This document shows positions 26,595-36,299 of a stretch of DNA of 64,000 nt, in pieces. Positions within the stretch are counted from its first letter, which is position 1. Each line of letters begins with the position of its first letter. The position numbers were made by a program, and so were the translations under genes. The notes under the pieces are model-generated. The model saw only the letters and a list, made by a program, of their open reading frames with translations, ran no database searches and was not told the DNA's origin. The stretch is from Mucilaginibacter sp. SMC90 (lineage in GTDB: Bacteria > Bacteroidota > Bacteroidia > Sphingobacteriales > Sphingobacteriaceae), in NCBI RefSeq assembly GCF_022811725.1, contig NZ_CP094527.1, positions 4,836,001 through 4,900,000 on the forward strand, read 5' to 3'.

Positions 26595-28559
26595 ATGAAC
26601 TGTTTAAAACTGAATTATTTATTATGCGCTGTGGCGCTGATGCCGTTAACGCAAACGGCATCTGCTCAAAGTACCGATACTACAAAATACAATCACCAGG
26701 ACCTTTTTGGCCCTATTACCTGGCCGGTTACCAGTGGCGGCACACGCTCTGCTGCTGGCAAACCTTCACCGGCTTACTGGCAAAACAAAGCTGATTACCA
26801 AATTAAGGCCTCACTTAATGAAGGCAAAGACACAACCATTACCGGCGAGGTTAAAATTACCTATACCAACAACAGTCCGGACAAACTGGATTACCTGTGG
26901 CTGCAGTTAGATCAAAACCTGTTTAAACCAGATTCGCGCGGGGCAGCGGTTACTCCTTATACCGGCGATAGGTTTGACGTTCGCGGGTTTAGTCGCGGAG
27001 GTTATCATATTGCCTCGGTTGAGGTTACTTACAAAGGCGAGACTTACAAAGTTGATCCGATCATCACTGATGCCCGCATGCAGCTACGCCTTAATGCCCC
27101 TATGGACGGCAAAGGCGAAAAAATAGAGATCAAGGTAAATTACGATTTCGCGATCCCTTTTTATGGTGCCGACCGTATGGGCCGCAAAAAATTTAAACAA
27201 GGCTATGTTTACGAAATTGCTCAATGGTATCCACGCATGTGCGTTTATGACGATGTAGAAGGCTGGAACACCCTGCCTTATATGGGATTAGGCGAGTTTT
27301 ATTGTGAATATGGCGATTTTGACTATTACATCACCGCTCCTGCCAATAAAATAGTGGTTGGCTCGGGCGATTTGCAAAACCCGGAAGAAGTGCTTACCCC
27401 TGCTCAATTAAAAAAACTGGAAGAAGCCCGCAACAGCGATAAAACCGTAACTATAATAAGTGCAGCAGAGGTTGGCAAAGGTTCAACCCGGCCATTTAAG
27501 GGCACACTTACCTGGCACTTTAAAATGCAAAACACCCGCGATATTGCCTGGGGAGCATCTGATGCATTCATTTGGGATGCCGCAAGGGTTAATTTCCCAT
27601 CGGGGCGTAAGGGCATTGCGCAGTCGGCTTACCCACTTGAAAGTTCCGGTAAAGATGGCTGGGGCCGCTCAACCGAATACCTGAAAAACAGCATGGAAAT
27701 TTATTCAAACCTATATTTTGAATACCCATGGAACTCGGCAGTAAACGTATCAGGTGTAGCATTAGGCATGGAGTATCCTGGTGCTATTTTTTGCTTAAGC
27801 AATCTTAAAAATGGCGACCTTTGGGGCGACGTTACCCATGAAATAGGTCATAACTGGTTCCCGATGATTGTAGGCTCAAACGAGCGCAAATACATGTGGC
27901 AGGATGAGGGTTTCAATACCTTCATTAACGAATATGCTACCAAGGAATTTAATAAAGGCGAGTATGCTGAAAAAAGCGGTTCGGCACAAAATGTATTGGC
28001 TGGTTATCGCAACAGCAAAGATCCACTCATGACCCCTCCTGAGGCTATCGGACTTAGAGATTACGGTCAGTATTACAACAAAACTGCTTTAGGTTTGGAT
28101 ATTTTACGCAACGTAGTACTCGGTCCCGAGCGTTTTGATTATGCTTTCCGTGAGTATGTTAAAAACTGGGCATTTAAACACCCGCTTCCATATGATCTTT
28201 TCAGGGCAATTAACGATGCCAGCGGCGAAGATCTGAACTGGTTTTGGAAGTCATGGTTCTTCACTACCTGGAAACTTGACCAGGCTATTACATCGGTAAA
28301 TTACATTAAAGGCGACCCGGCGGGCGGTGCTATGATCACCCTAACGAATAACGAAAAAATGGCAATGCCTGTTGATCTTAAAATTGTTCAGGCCAACGGT
28401 AAAACAGAAACCCTTCATTTACCGGTAAATATCTGGCAACGTGACGGCGTTTGGAAATTTAAATATCCTTCAACATCGGCCATTAAAAGCATAGAGATTG
28501 ACCCTGACCACCAACTGCCAGACGTAGATCTGAAAAACAACATTTACAGGGGAGAGTGA
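26595..28559 (+). CDS. M1-family zinc metallopeptidase (secreted)
   Basis: 654 residues from the ATG at 26595; the longer frame from a TTG at 26568 would put nine residues before the signal peptide (MNCLKLNYLLCAVALMPLTQ). An N-terminal beta-saddle domain leads to the M1 catalytic domain. The GAMEN-like exopeptidase loop is GVALGMEYPG, and the zinc site is HEIGHNW (His415, Glu416, His419) with Glu438 of WQDEGF at the correct x18 spacing. It should be a periplasmic or outer-membrane-facing aminopeptidase. Terminator at 28627-28662. Confidence 0.93.
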   Translation: MNCLKLNYLLCAVALMPLTQTASAQSTDTTKYNHQDLFGPITWPVTSGGTRSAAGKPSPAYWQNKADYQIKASLNEGKDTTITGEVKITYTNNSPDKLDYLWLQLDQNLFKPDSRGAAVTPYTGDRFDVRGFSRGGYHIASVEVTYKGETYKVDPIITDARMQLRLNAPMDGKGEKIEIKVNYDFAIPFYGADRMGRKKFKQGYVYEIAQWYPRMCVYDDVEGWNTLPYMGLGEFYCEYGDFDYYITAPANKIVVGSGDLQNPEEVLTPAQLKKLEEARNSDKTVTIISAAEVGKGSTRPFKGTLTWHFKMQNTRDIAWGASDAFIWDAARVNFPSGRKGIAQSAYPLESSGKDGWGRSTEYLKNSMEIYSNLYFEYPWNSAVNVSGVALGMEYPGAIFCLSNLKNGDLWGDVTHEIGHNWFPMIVGSNERKYMWQDEGFNTFINEYATKEFNKGEYAEKSGSAQNVLAGYRNSKDPLMTPPEAIGLRDYGQYYNKTALGLDILRNVVLGPERFDYAFREYVKNWAFKHPLPYDLFRAINDASGEDLNWFWKSWFFTTWKLDQAITSVNYIKGDPAGGAMITLTNNEKMAMPVDLKIVQANGKTETLHLPVNIWQRDGVWKFKYPSTSAIKSIEIDPDHQLPDVDLKNNIYRGE

Positions 28560-28626
28560 TTTTGATTTCGGATTTGGGAATTTCGATTTCGGATTTATCC
28601 GGGGATTAGAGATTAGAGGAAATTCT

Positions 28627-28662
28627 AAAAGGCGATGAGCGTTTGGGCTCATCGCCTTTTTT
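28627..28662 (+). terminator. Terminator of the M1 peptidase gene
   Basis: Perfect 10-bp stem GGCGATGAGC (28631-28640) / GCTCATCGCC (28647-28656) followed by TTTTTT; A's precede it, so it may also serve the convergent gene ending at 28674. Confidence 0.92.
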
Positions 28663-28673
28663 ATGGCCGCTTT

Positions 28674-29819
28674 TCAATCAAAATCAACCTGGCTAAAATT
28701 TGTTTTAACAACAATGTTCCTGCTTGCGCTGCCTTTGCCTAAACGACCTTTATAATTTTTAACCGGGGTATCGGCCATTGGGTTGGCAACTAACTTAATA
28801 TGAGGATCGCGGCTGTTCAAACGTCCGTAACAGGCGCTCATATCAAAATCTGCATTTAACCCCGCAATCTTACCGAATTGTACGCTGGTATATGCAGCAT
28901 TTACATTTAACGTTTTTATATGTTTGTCGATATTATCAATCCTGAGTTGCTTGCCGAACTTTACGCTAATGTTAGCCGTCGAATAAACTTTCCCTATCCG
29001 CGCCGGCCCATAGGTTACGCTCGCATTAAAATTATTCCCTTCATTAAGGTTGAGACCGCCATGCAAAATTTCAAGTTTGGTACCGCTAAATGATTCTATA
29101 TTGGCGTTGCCAAAATTTAATTTTACGTTGTTAAGCGGATTGATCAATCTTTTTGCCTCAAGGTTACTATACAAGCTGTTTAGCATCAGCTTCCCTTCAA
29201 AATCGGGCAGAATAACAGCTCCATAACTGTTACTCACGTTCAAAGCATTTTTTGACGGCATAAACACCACATAATTGATCTCTATTTTTTTAAGATGAGG
29301 TTTGTCCTCCCCTTTCCATAACACATTACTGTTTCCGCCGTTATCACCAATAGTTGTTTTAAAGGATACTGAGGCTTCTTTCCTGCTATCAATCACATTG
29401 ATTAGCTCTAAAAAGTTTCGTGCGTCGGCTTGCTTATCAGCATAAATTTTCACCTGTACTTCCACGCTAAACTCATTGCGGCTCCAGGTATTAATTTTCA
29501 CTTCGCCAAAACGGTTATCGATCATCAACTCATCCAATTTGCCCGCAGTATAGGTTTTACTATATTTTTTTGAGGCTATTTTTAATGCACCATAGTCGAT
29601 TTCACCATCAGTATAAGCATCATCGTAAATGATCGCTGTAAGCTTAGAAACCTCCGGCACAGGCATGATTCCAACTGCACCGCTGCCAAGCGTATCGGGT
29701 TCGTTTGGGCCGTAAACCGCAGTATTATCGATTTCCGTTTTATCAGCCATCTGGGCGACACTTTTGTTTGCAACAGCAACAAAACAGATCAAAAACATCA
29801 AGCCAAGGTTAAATTTCAT
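28674..29819 (-). CDS. Secreted DUF4097-like (putative adhesin-fold) protein
   Basis: 381 residues from the ATG at 29819, chosen because KFNLGLMFLICFVAVANKSVAQ is then the signal peptide; the frame runs open to 29867. The mature protein is a series of short beta-strand repeats (DELMIDNRFGEVKINTW, LNVSNSYGAVILPDF, LNVNAAYTSVQFGKI) typical of the right-handed beta-helix DUF4097/adhesin fold. In Bacteroidota, genes of this type often sit near anti-sigma or zinc-finger regulators, none of which is visible here. Function unknown. Confidence 0.7.
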   Translation of the reverse strand: MKFNLGLMFLICFVAVANKSVAQMADKTEIDNTAVYGPNEPDTLGSGAVGIMPVPEVSKLTAIIYDDAYTDGEIDYGALKIASKKYSKTYTAGKLDELMIDNRFGEVKINTWSRNEFSVEVQVKIYADKQADARNFLELINVIDSRKEASVSFKTTIGDNGGNSNVLWKGEDKPHLKKIEINYVVFMPSKNALNVSNSYGAVILPDFEGKLMLNSLYSNLEAKRLINPLNNVKLNFGNANIESFSGTKLEILHGGLNLNEGNNFNASVTYGPARIGKVYSTANISVKFGKQLRIDNIDKHIKTLNVNAAYTSVQFGKIAGLNADFDMSACYGRLNSRDPHIKLVANPMADTPVKNYKGRLGKGSASRNIVVKTNFSQVDFD

Positions 29820-30182
29820 TTTGGTTTTGCAGATCATATCCGTCAGGTTATATACTGCAAATGACACCCAACTTTTTGATGCGTTGCATCCGCATTAGTA
29901 AATAACACCAGCAATCATCTTAACATTATTATTACAATGCGGTTATCCAACTAACTATCAGTTGTTTCTATTGCAAAAAAGCATCCGAAATAATTATCTT
30001 TACAAAAAGATAAAATACTTTAAAATTGTATCATATCTAACTGTTAATAAGGAACATATCAGTAAAATAAACCTATATTAACTTCAATTAAACATCAGGG
30101 AATATTTTTAATTATAAAACATTTTGTTTATTTGCTACATTAAAGGCTAATAGCAAATACACCATAATTAGCATTTTTATCT
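29820..30182. other. AT-rich divergent intergenic region
   Basis: 363 bases between divergent genes. No coding frame is supportable. A small ATCTTT-ACAA-AAAGAT hairpin lies near 29996-30011; no clear TAnnTTTG promoter box was found. Confidence 0.5.
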
Positions 30183-30542
30183 ATGGCAAAAAATATACTC
30201 ATAATTGAAGATGATGCCGAAATTTTGCGGGTACTTGAAACAGTATTAACCTTTCATGATTTTGAGGTTACAGGTCTTGACCGCACCGATGATATTATTG
30301 CAGCCGTAAAAAATTACAATCCCGACCTGGTATTAACCGACTATATGCTGCCCGGCCTCAATGGCGGCCGCATTTGCCAGCTTATTAAAGGCAACGAAGA
30401 TACCCGGCATATCCCCGTGATCTTGATCTCGGCCTACCATGAACAGGCCATAGCCCTGGTTAATTTTGGTTATGATGCTTTTGTGCCAAAGCCTTTTGAT
30501 GTAAATAAGCTGGTGAAAACCATCAATAGGTTTTTGAATTGA
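30183..30542 (+). CDS. Single-domain response regulator receiver
   Basis: 119 residues, a complete CheY-type receiver with no output domain: acidic pair Asp10/Asp11, phospho-acceptor Asp53 (DLVLTDYMLPG), Ser in LISAYHE and Lys in FVPKPFD. It is transcribed alone after an AT-rich gap. Single receivers of this kind relay phosphate or bind a kinase; the nearest complete kinase gene is at 19737-21641, but that pairing is only a guess. Confidence 0.92.
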   Translation: MAKNILIIEDDAEILRVLETVLTFHDFEVTGLDRTDDIIAAVKNYNPDLVLTDYMLPGLNGGRICQLIKGNEDTRHIPVILISAYHEQAIALVNFGYDAFVPKPFDVNKLVKTINRFLN

Positions 30543-30587
30543 AGACCAGCTTAATTAAAAGCAATTCCCCATAAACCTAACAAAATA

Positions 30588-31148
30588 CTACTTAGCAGCT
30601 TTCAAAGTATCCCTTACTTCCATCAGCGCAAATCCTAACAGGTTCAATCCACGCCAGGTATCAGGATGCTGTGCTTTGGGATTATCCCCTCCTAAACCTA
30701 TGCCCCATATCGTGTCTGTCGGGCTCGCCTCAACTAAAACGCGGTCTCCGGTAGCCAGCAGGTAATCGGCAAAAAGCTTGCTCTGGCCAAATTTGTGAAT
30801 ATTGCCCTGCTTAACTATTTCGTAACGTTGTGCTTTCCATACCTGATCATCAAAGTTTCGTACTTCCCGGCCAAGATCTTTGGCTTCGCCGGGCTTAACG
30901 GCTTCAATAATTTTATCGTGAATTTCGGTATCGTTAAACAACAAAGCTTTTTTGGCCATCATCCAATGTTCAGCGGTGCGATAGGTTATCCCTTCAACGG
31001 TAAAAGGCAATTCATACCATTGGCTGAAACAAAATTTCCCTACCTGTTCGCCGGGTTTCGGGCTGTGGCCCCAAAAGAAAAGATATTTAACCGGTTTCTT
31101 TTGTTCAAACTCTTGAGTGAGCCATTGTTTATCATAGTGCTGTAGCAT
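30588..31148 (-). CDS. NADAR-family protein (YbiA/RibX-like)
   Basis: 186 residues. The NADAR domain is recognisable from YLFFWGH, FSQWYELPFTVEGITYRTAEHWMMA, a KALLF segment, and WGIGL followed by WRGLNLLGFALM near the end. Family members hydrolyse the N-glycosidic bond of riboflavin-pathway intermediates, and some remove ADP-ribose-like modifications. It is full length and stands between convergent neighbours. Start ATG at 31148. Confidence 0.9.
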   Translation of the reverse strand: MLQHYDKQWLTQEFEQKKPVKYLFFWGHSPKPGEQVGKFCFSQWYELPFTVEGITYRTAEHWMMAKKALLFNDTEIHDKIIEAVKPGEAKDLGREVRNFDDQVWKAQRYEIVKQGNIHKFGQSKLFADYLLATGDRVLVEASPTDTIWGIGLGGDNPKAQHPDTWRGLNLLGFALMEVRDTLKAAK

Positions 31149-31505
31149 GGATTAAAGCTATAAAAATTTTGTTTAACGGTATTAAATATCTTTCACTACG
31201 CGATACAATCGCGAAACCAGGTTAAGCACACATCACAGATGAGCGCAAGGATAAAAATGAAGTAAAAAAGAAACCCAAATCTAAAACCCGTCTTTAAAAA
31301 ATCAGCGTAATCAATGCAATCACCTACATCAACAGTCAAAATCGGTGTAATCAAAAAATAATCGGTGTAATCCCAGAAACAAAAATCATACTCTGTAATC
31401 CCAACAAAAAAACCAAATCCGAAATCTCAAATTCGATATCCGAAATCCTTTCCCCTTTCGCCCCAAAACCTTAATTTCGCTGCCTCATAGAAAGAGGAAA
31501 AGATT
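31149..31505. repeat. Intergenic word repeats (AATCGGTGTAATC and AATCCGAAATC types)
   Basis: No gene in 357 bases. From about 31310 there are three or four degenerate copies of AATCGGTGTAATC/CAGCGTAATC, then AAATCCGAAATCTC words to 31450 that recur at 6305 and 28560. Unlike most other word repeats here, they run in one orientation. A purine-rich AGAGGAAAAG just before 31506 may help translation of the helicase gene. Confidence 0.65.
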
Positions 31506-33791
31506 TTGGATTATTTACAGGGTTTAAATCCCGAACAAAGGGCAGCAGTTGAACAAACTGAGGGGCCGGTGATGATCATTGCCGGTGCCGGATCGGGCAA
31601 AACACGTGTTATTACCTATCGCGTGGCACATTTGATACGCAAGGGTGTTGATTCATTTAACATACTGGTGCTAACCTTTACCAACAAGGCCGCCCGCGAA
31701 ATGCGCGAGCGTATTACGCACGTTGTTGGCACCGAAGCCAAAAATATATGGATGGGCACCTTTCACTCGGTGTTTGCCAAAATATTACGTGTAGAAGCCG
31801 AAAAAATTGGCTACCCCAGCAATTTCACCATTTACGACACCGACGACAGCAAAAGTGTTTTAAGGGCCATTTTAAAAGAAATGAACCTTGATGATAAGCT
31901 ATACAATGTAAACTTTGTGCTCAACCGCATTTCGGCATCAAAAAACAACCTGATCTCCTGGCAGGAATATAACAAAAACGAACAGATCCAGGCCGACGAC
32001 TTTTCGAGCGGACGCGGACAAATGGGCAAAATTTATGAGATGTATGCAACCCGCTGCTATCGTGCCGGTGCCATGGATTTTGACGATTTGCTGTACAAAA
32101 CCAACGAACTGCTTAAACTGCACCCCGATGTATTAAACAAGTACCAGCACAAGTTTAAATACCTCATGGTTGATGAGTATCAGGATACCAACTTTTCGCA
32201 GTACCTGATTGTTAAAAAGCTTGCTGCCGTTAACGAAAACCTGTGTGTTGTAGGTGATGATGCTCAAAGTATCTACGCTTTCCGCGGTGCCAACATCCAA
32301 AACATCCTCAATTTTGAGAAGGATTACCCGGATCTGAAAGTGTTTAAGCTTGAGCAAAACTACCGCTCAACCCAAAACATTGTGAATGTGGCCAATAGCA
32401 TCATCCGCAATAATAAAGACCAGCTTAAAAAGAACGTATTCTCCGAAAAAGAATCGGGTGAAAAGATCAAGGTAATGCGTGCCTTCAGCGACAACGAAGA
32501 AGGTAAAATAGTAGCCGAAGCCATTATGCAGGATCGCAGCTCGAACGGGCTTAAATGGTCGGCATTTGCCATACTATACCGTACCAACGCACAATCACGC
32601 TCAATGGAGGAAGCCCTGCGTAAGCTGGGCATCCCGTATAAAATATACGGTGGTCTTTCATTTTACCAGCGTAAGGAAATTAAGGACCTGATATCATATT
32701 TCAGGCTCACCTTTAACCCTAATGATGAAGAAGCTTTAAAACGCGTTATCAACTATCCTAAACGCGGTATAGGTGATACCTCGGTTGATAAGATCATTGT
32801 AGCTGCCGACCAGCACGGTATAACACCCTGGGAAGTGATTGTTGAGCCGGGAAAATACCTGGAAGGGAAAATATCAGGCGCAGTGGCCAATTTTGCTACC
32901 ATGATCCAAAGTTTCCAGGTGCTTACCAAAACCAAATCGGCCTATGAATCTGCCTTATATATTGCTCAGCACTCGGGCTTATTGAAGGATTTGTATGAAG
33001 ATAAATCGGTAGAGGGACTTAACCGTTACGAAAATATCCAGGAGCTTTTAAACGGTATCAAGGAGTTTTCGGAGCGTGAGGATATTGAAGAAAAAGGCCT
33101 TGATATTTTCATGCAGGATGTAGCCCTGCTTACCAATGATGACAAGGATAAAAACAAGGATGCCGAAACGGTATCGCTCATGACCATCCACTCGTCAAAG
33201 GGCCTCGAATTTCCGCAGGTTTATGTTGTGGGGCTCGAAGAAAATCTTTTCCCTTCACAAATGTCCCTTAACTCGCGCAGCGATTTGGAGGAAGAGCGCC
33301 GGTTATTTTATGTAGCCGTTACCCGTGCCGAAAGTAAGCTGCATATCAGCTACGCTACCTCGCGTTTTAAGTTTGGAACACTCATTAATTGCGAGCCAAG
33401 CCGCTTTTTGGATGAAATAGACGCTAAATACCTTGAGCTTGACTATACTGCCAAACCCGCATCAGGCAGCAACCCATTTTTTGACGACGAGCGCAAAGCC
33501 TGGAGCAGGGACAAGCAGCCTGATACATTTTCAAAGCCCAAACCGGCGGCAGCTGCACCTGTAAAAACCACTTCCATTTTGGCTAAAGCCCATGTACCTT
33601 CGGCTAATTTCAAGCCATCTGACACCTCCGGTTTACAGGTAGGTATGGAGGTTGAGCACGAGCGTTTCGGCTTTGGTAAAGTGATATCTTTGGAGGGCAA
33701 TAAGCCCGATATAAAGGCTACTATCTTCTTTAAAGAGATTGGCCAAAAGCAGTTATTATTGAAATTTGCCAAGCTTTACATCATTCAGTAA
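31506..33791 (+). CDS. pcrA: ATP-dependent DNA helicase, UvrD/PcrA type
   Basis: 761 residues, start codon TTG at 31506 preceded by AGAGGAAAAG; the product begins DYLQGLNPEQRAAVE, the standard family start. Superfamily-1 motifs are in order: Walker A AGAGSGKTRV (27-36), TFTNKAAREM, VDEYQDTN, VVGDDAQSIYAFRGA, LEQNYRST, LMTIHSSKGLEF and VAVTRAE. The C-terminal segment HERFGFGKVISLEG is the PcrA/UvrD tail that binds RNA polymerase in studied homologues. 3'-5' helicase in repair and replication-conflict resolution. Confidence 0.95.
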   Translation: MDYLQGLNPEQRAAVEQTEGPVMIIAGAGSGKTRVITYRVAHLIRKGVDSFNILVLTFTNKAAREMRERITHVVGTEAKNIWMGTFHSVFAKILRVEAEKIGYPSNFTIYDTDDSKSVLRAILKEMNLDDKLYNVNFVLNRISASKNNLISWQEYNKNEQIQADDFSSGRGQMGKIYEMYATRCYRAGAMDFDDLLYKTNELLKLHPDVLNKYQHKFKYLMVDEYQDTNFSQYLIVKKLAAVNENLCVVGDDAQSIYAFRGANIQNILNFEKDYPDLKVFKLEQNYRSTQNIVNVANSIIRNNKDQLKKNVFSEKESGEKIKVMRAFSDNEEGKIVAEAIMQDRSSNGLKWSAFAILYRTNAQSRSMEEALRKLGIPYKIYGGLSFYQRKEIKDLISYFRLTFNPNDEEALKRVINYPKRGIGDTSVDKIIVAADQHGITPWEVIVEPGKYLEGKISGAVANFATMIQSFQVLTKTKSAYESALYIAQHSGLLKDLYEDKSVEGLNRYENIQELLNGIKEFSEREDIEEKGLDIFMQDVALLTNDDKDKNKDAETVSLMTIHSSKGLEFPQVYVVGLEENLFPSQMSLNSRSDLEEERRLFYVAVTRAESKLHISYATSRFKFGTLINCEPSRFLDEIDAKYLELDYTAKPASGSNPFFDDERKAWSRDKQPDTFSKPKPAAAAPVKTTSILAKAHVPSANFKPSDTSGLQVGMEVEHERFGFGKVISLEGNKPDIKATIFFKEIGQKQLLLKFAKLYIIQ

Positions 33792-33958
33792 ACATAAACT
33801 GAGAGTTAAAAATCCCTACTTTGAGGAATTGATTCCCCAGCTCTCACCACAACTAATCGTTAAATTGCCTTTATAACACAAATTTAAAGGTAATTTAATG
33901 ATGGCATACCATTTGGATTGTATAAGTATCCCCTTTCCTTAATTAATATTTAATTGAT

Positions 33959-34327
33959 ATGAGCGATACTGTAAAAAAGAAAACAAACAAATCCGTTGGT
34001 AAAAACATCCGGACATTACGCCACCAGCATGGATGGAGCCAGGAAGATGTGGCTAACCGTTTGGGCATCTCTATTCCTGCATTTTCAAAAATTGAAACCG
34101 GGGTAACCGATATTAACTTATCGCGCCTTGAGCAAATAGCTAATATTTTTGAGGTTAACGTTGTAAACATACTGGCCCTTGATACCGAAGAGGTTGACAT
34201 GAAGCCGTCGAGCTTAAGCGTTGCGCAAAAAAAGCTTATAGACCGCGAATCAGAAATTGCCAATTTGCAACGTAAGGTAATACTACTTTATGAAGAGTTG
34301 CGTAACAAAACCAGTGTGGCTGTTTAA
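33959..34327 (+). CDS. XRE-family transcriptional regulator with coiled-coil tail
   Basis: 122 residues. Residues 17-73 form a helix-turn-helix of the Cro/C1 (HTH_3) type: KNIRTLRHQHGWSQEDVANR then GISIPAFSKIETGVTDINL. Residues about 90-118 (LSVAQKKLIDRESEIANLQR and on) are heptad-like and probably dimerise the protein. It is monocistronic, 167 bases downstream of the helicase gene. It could be the regulator of the nearby peptide locus, but nothing in sequence proves that. Confidence 0.88.
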   Translation: MSDTVKKKTNKSVGKNIRTLRHQHGWSQEDVANRLGISIPAFSKIETGVTDINLSRLEQIANIFEVNVVNILALDTEEVDMKPSSLSVAQKKLIDRESEIANLQRKVILLYEELRNKTSVAV

Positions 34328-34546
34328 ATGTGTGCTGTAAATCTTACAGTTTACAGATAGTGTACATTGTTTGCTTCGCATTGGTGTCCTGTTTTATTTA
34401 ACCAATTAAATACCAGTTAACATTATTTAATAAAAGGAAACACAATTAAAAATTCGCAATTTTATATCGGCTAATTTATCGATAATGAGCGTTTTATGAT
34501 GATTTTGGAGTAATAATTGTGGCGTACAAATTATAAATCAAATTGT

Positions 34547-34843
34547 ATGTCAAATTATCTTATCTCGATATCAAAAAATGAAACCTTAACCGATGGTATT
34601 ATTCATGATCCTAAAAGTAAGTTAAAAATCAAGGCATTTGATTTATTGAGGGCCCGTTTTAAACCAAGCCAGGGTGAGGTTAGATTTTTTGTAACTGCAG
34701 GTAGTGAAACCCTTGCCTTTGAAACCCAAGGGTATGATAAGCATAGGCAGTTACTGGTTTTACAAATGATATCGTGGTATTGTATCTATCTTGGCCTTAT
34801 AGAGGCACAGATACACTCAAGCTTGCCTGTGCATTTTGTTTAG
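34547..34843 (+). CDS. Hypothetical protein, 98 residues
   Basis: Start taken at ATG 34547; an upstream TTG (34517) adds ten residues of poor quality. The product (MSNYLISISKNETLTDG at the start, then KIKAFDLLRARFKPSQGEV) is a small soluble alpha/beta protein without signal or membrane segments. I do not recognise a family. It is convergent with the TPR/HisKA gene, whose stop is 26 bases away, and 219 bases downstream of the XRE gene. Confidence 0.6.
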   Translation: MSNYLISISKNETLTDGIIHDPKSKLKIKAFDLLRARFKPSQGEVRFFVTAGSETLAFETQGYDKHRQLLVLQMISWYCIYLGLIEAQIHSSLPVHFV

Positions 34844-34868
34844 CAGTGAAGATGGTATCAAATACAAG

Positions 34869-36299
34869 CTAAACCCTGGGCGGGTTATGTAACATGTCAC
34901 TCATTTCGATGATCTTCTCATCAATTTCAGATACGCACTTATCCATCATATCCAAACATTCGGCCTGGTCAACCAGGCCTTCTTTTTCCAGGTTAATCAA
35001 GCCGCGTAAAGTAGCTATAGGCCCCCTGATTTGATGGGACAGGTAGGAAGAATGCTCAGAAAGCTTTTTATTTTTCAATTGCAGATCCTTGGTTCGTTCA
35101 TCAATGATCTCTTCAAGGTGATGATTTATCCGGTCAAGATTATCCTTCTGTCGTGATACCTCGCCGTTTAACAACGTAAGCTGCGCGTTGGTTTTAGCTT
35201 TACGTTTCACATTGCTGATAAGCAAACCAATTACCACAAGCATCAAACCGGCAACTACAGTTACCGCCCAAAACTTCGACCGGTCATAGGCCTGGCGCTC
35301 AGCAATCCGCTCGTTTTCTTTCACCTGCTCTTCCTGTTTGCGTTTAGCCTCAACTAAATTCATTTGTGCCGATACGTTGGTTTTGTAGGTAGTACTGTCC
35401 AGCGTGTAAATTTCGCGCAATAACACTATCGCACGCCCGTAGTTCTTTTTGTTATATTCAAGCTCGTAAGTGGTGTATTTATAATCATAGTCAAGCTTAG
35501 GGTCCTTTACCAATTGGGTATAGGCAGTGCCCTCCTGCACCATTTTTTCTGCATTTTTAAAATCGCCCTTGGTCATATAAAGCGCTGCAAGGGTAAGATC
35601 AACACTGGCTACCGACTCATTCAAATCCCCTGCTTTTGCACCTGCGTTGGCCTCAAGCAGTAAACTTAGTGCCTTGTCATAATCTTTAAGCTTAAAATAA
35701 ATAACACCGCGATTTTGCAAACACTGGATCATGTTTATCGTATCGTGGCGCTTTTGAAACATAGGAAAGCTTTTGTCATAAAACTTAAGCGCCATGTACA
35801 AATTATTTTTACGCGTGTAAACGTTGCCTATGTTTAGATATAATGATCCAAGTAGTTTAGTATCATTTATTTTTTGGGCTATCTCCATGCCCTTATTAAG
35901 ATAATCAAGAGAGCGTTCATAATCATGATCACGAAACAAGATCCCGATATTATTATAAACACTTGCCTCGCCTTTGAGGTTATTGTTGCGGGTAAAATAT
36001 GAAAGTGAATTAAGGTAATTTTCTATAGCTTTTTCGGGCTGATCCAAATAGTATTTACCTATACCAATAACACGGTAAGCTTCTGCAATGCCATCAATAT
36101 AATTTAGCTTAGTTGACAGCTTGAGGGCCCTGTTTGCATCTTCAACAGTTTGCTGCGGATTTGTCAGCCTGTTTTTATACGCATTAGCATTTATGGTTAT
36201 AACCTCATTGGTGTCTTTAGCAGCAACATCAATCATATCATTCGCGTATACCGATAACGATAATAAAAGGAATAATATAAATGTGCCGATTTTTTTCAT
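34869..36299 (-). CDS. TPR sensor protein with HisKA box but no ATPase domain
   Basis: 476 residues: signal peptide (1-19), TPR repeats (about 40-330; NNIGILFRDHDYERSLDYL and LYLNIGNVYTRKNN are typical), one membrane helix (about 352-372), a coiled coil, then a dimerisation/phospho-acceptor helix pair with His422 (YLSHQIRGPIATLRGL). The protein ends 54 residues later, with no N-box or G-box, so it cannot phosphorylate itself unless another kinase supplies the ATPase domain. No remnant of one follows the stop. It is divergent from, and the nearest gene upstream of, the DLGSAD peptide cluster. Confidence 0.85.
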   Translation of the reverse strand: MKKIGTFILFLLLSLSVYANDMIDVAAKDTNEVITINANAYKNRLTNPQQTVEDANRALKLSTKLNYIDGIAEAYRVIGIGKYYLDQPEKAIENYLNSLSYFTRNNNLKGEASVYNNIGILFRDHDYERSLDYLNKGMEIAQKINDTKLLGSLYLNIGNVYTRKNNLYMALKFYDKSFPMFQKRHDTINMIQCLQNRGVIYFKLKDYDKALSLLLEANAGAKAGDLNESVASVDLTLAALYMTKGDFKNAEKMVQEGTAYTQLVKDPKLDYDYKYTTYELEYNKKNYGRAIVLLREIYTLDSTTYKTNVSAQMNLVEAKRKQEEQVKENERIAERQAYDRSKFWAVTVVAGLMLVVIGLLISNVKRKAKTNAQLTLLNGEVSRQKDNLDRINHHLEEIIDERTKDLQLKNKKLSEHSSYLSHQIRGPIATLRGLINLEKEGLVDQAECLDMMDKCVSEIDEKIIEMSDMLHNPPRV

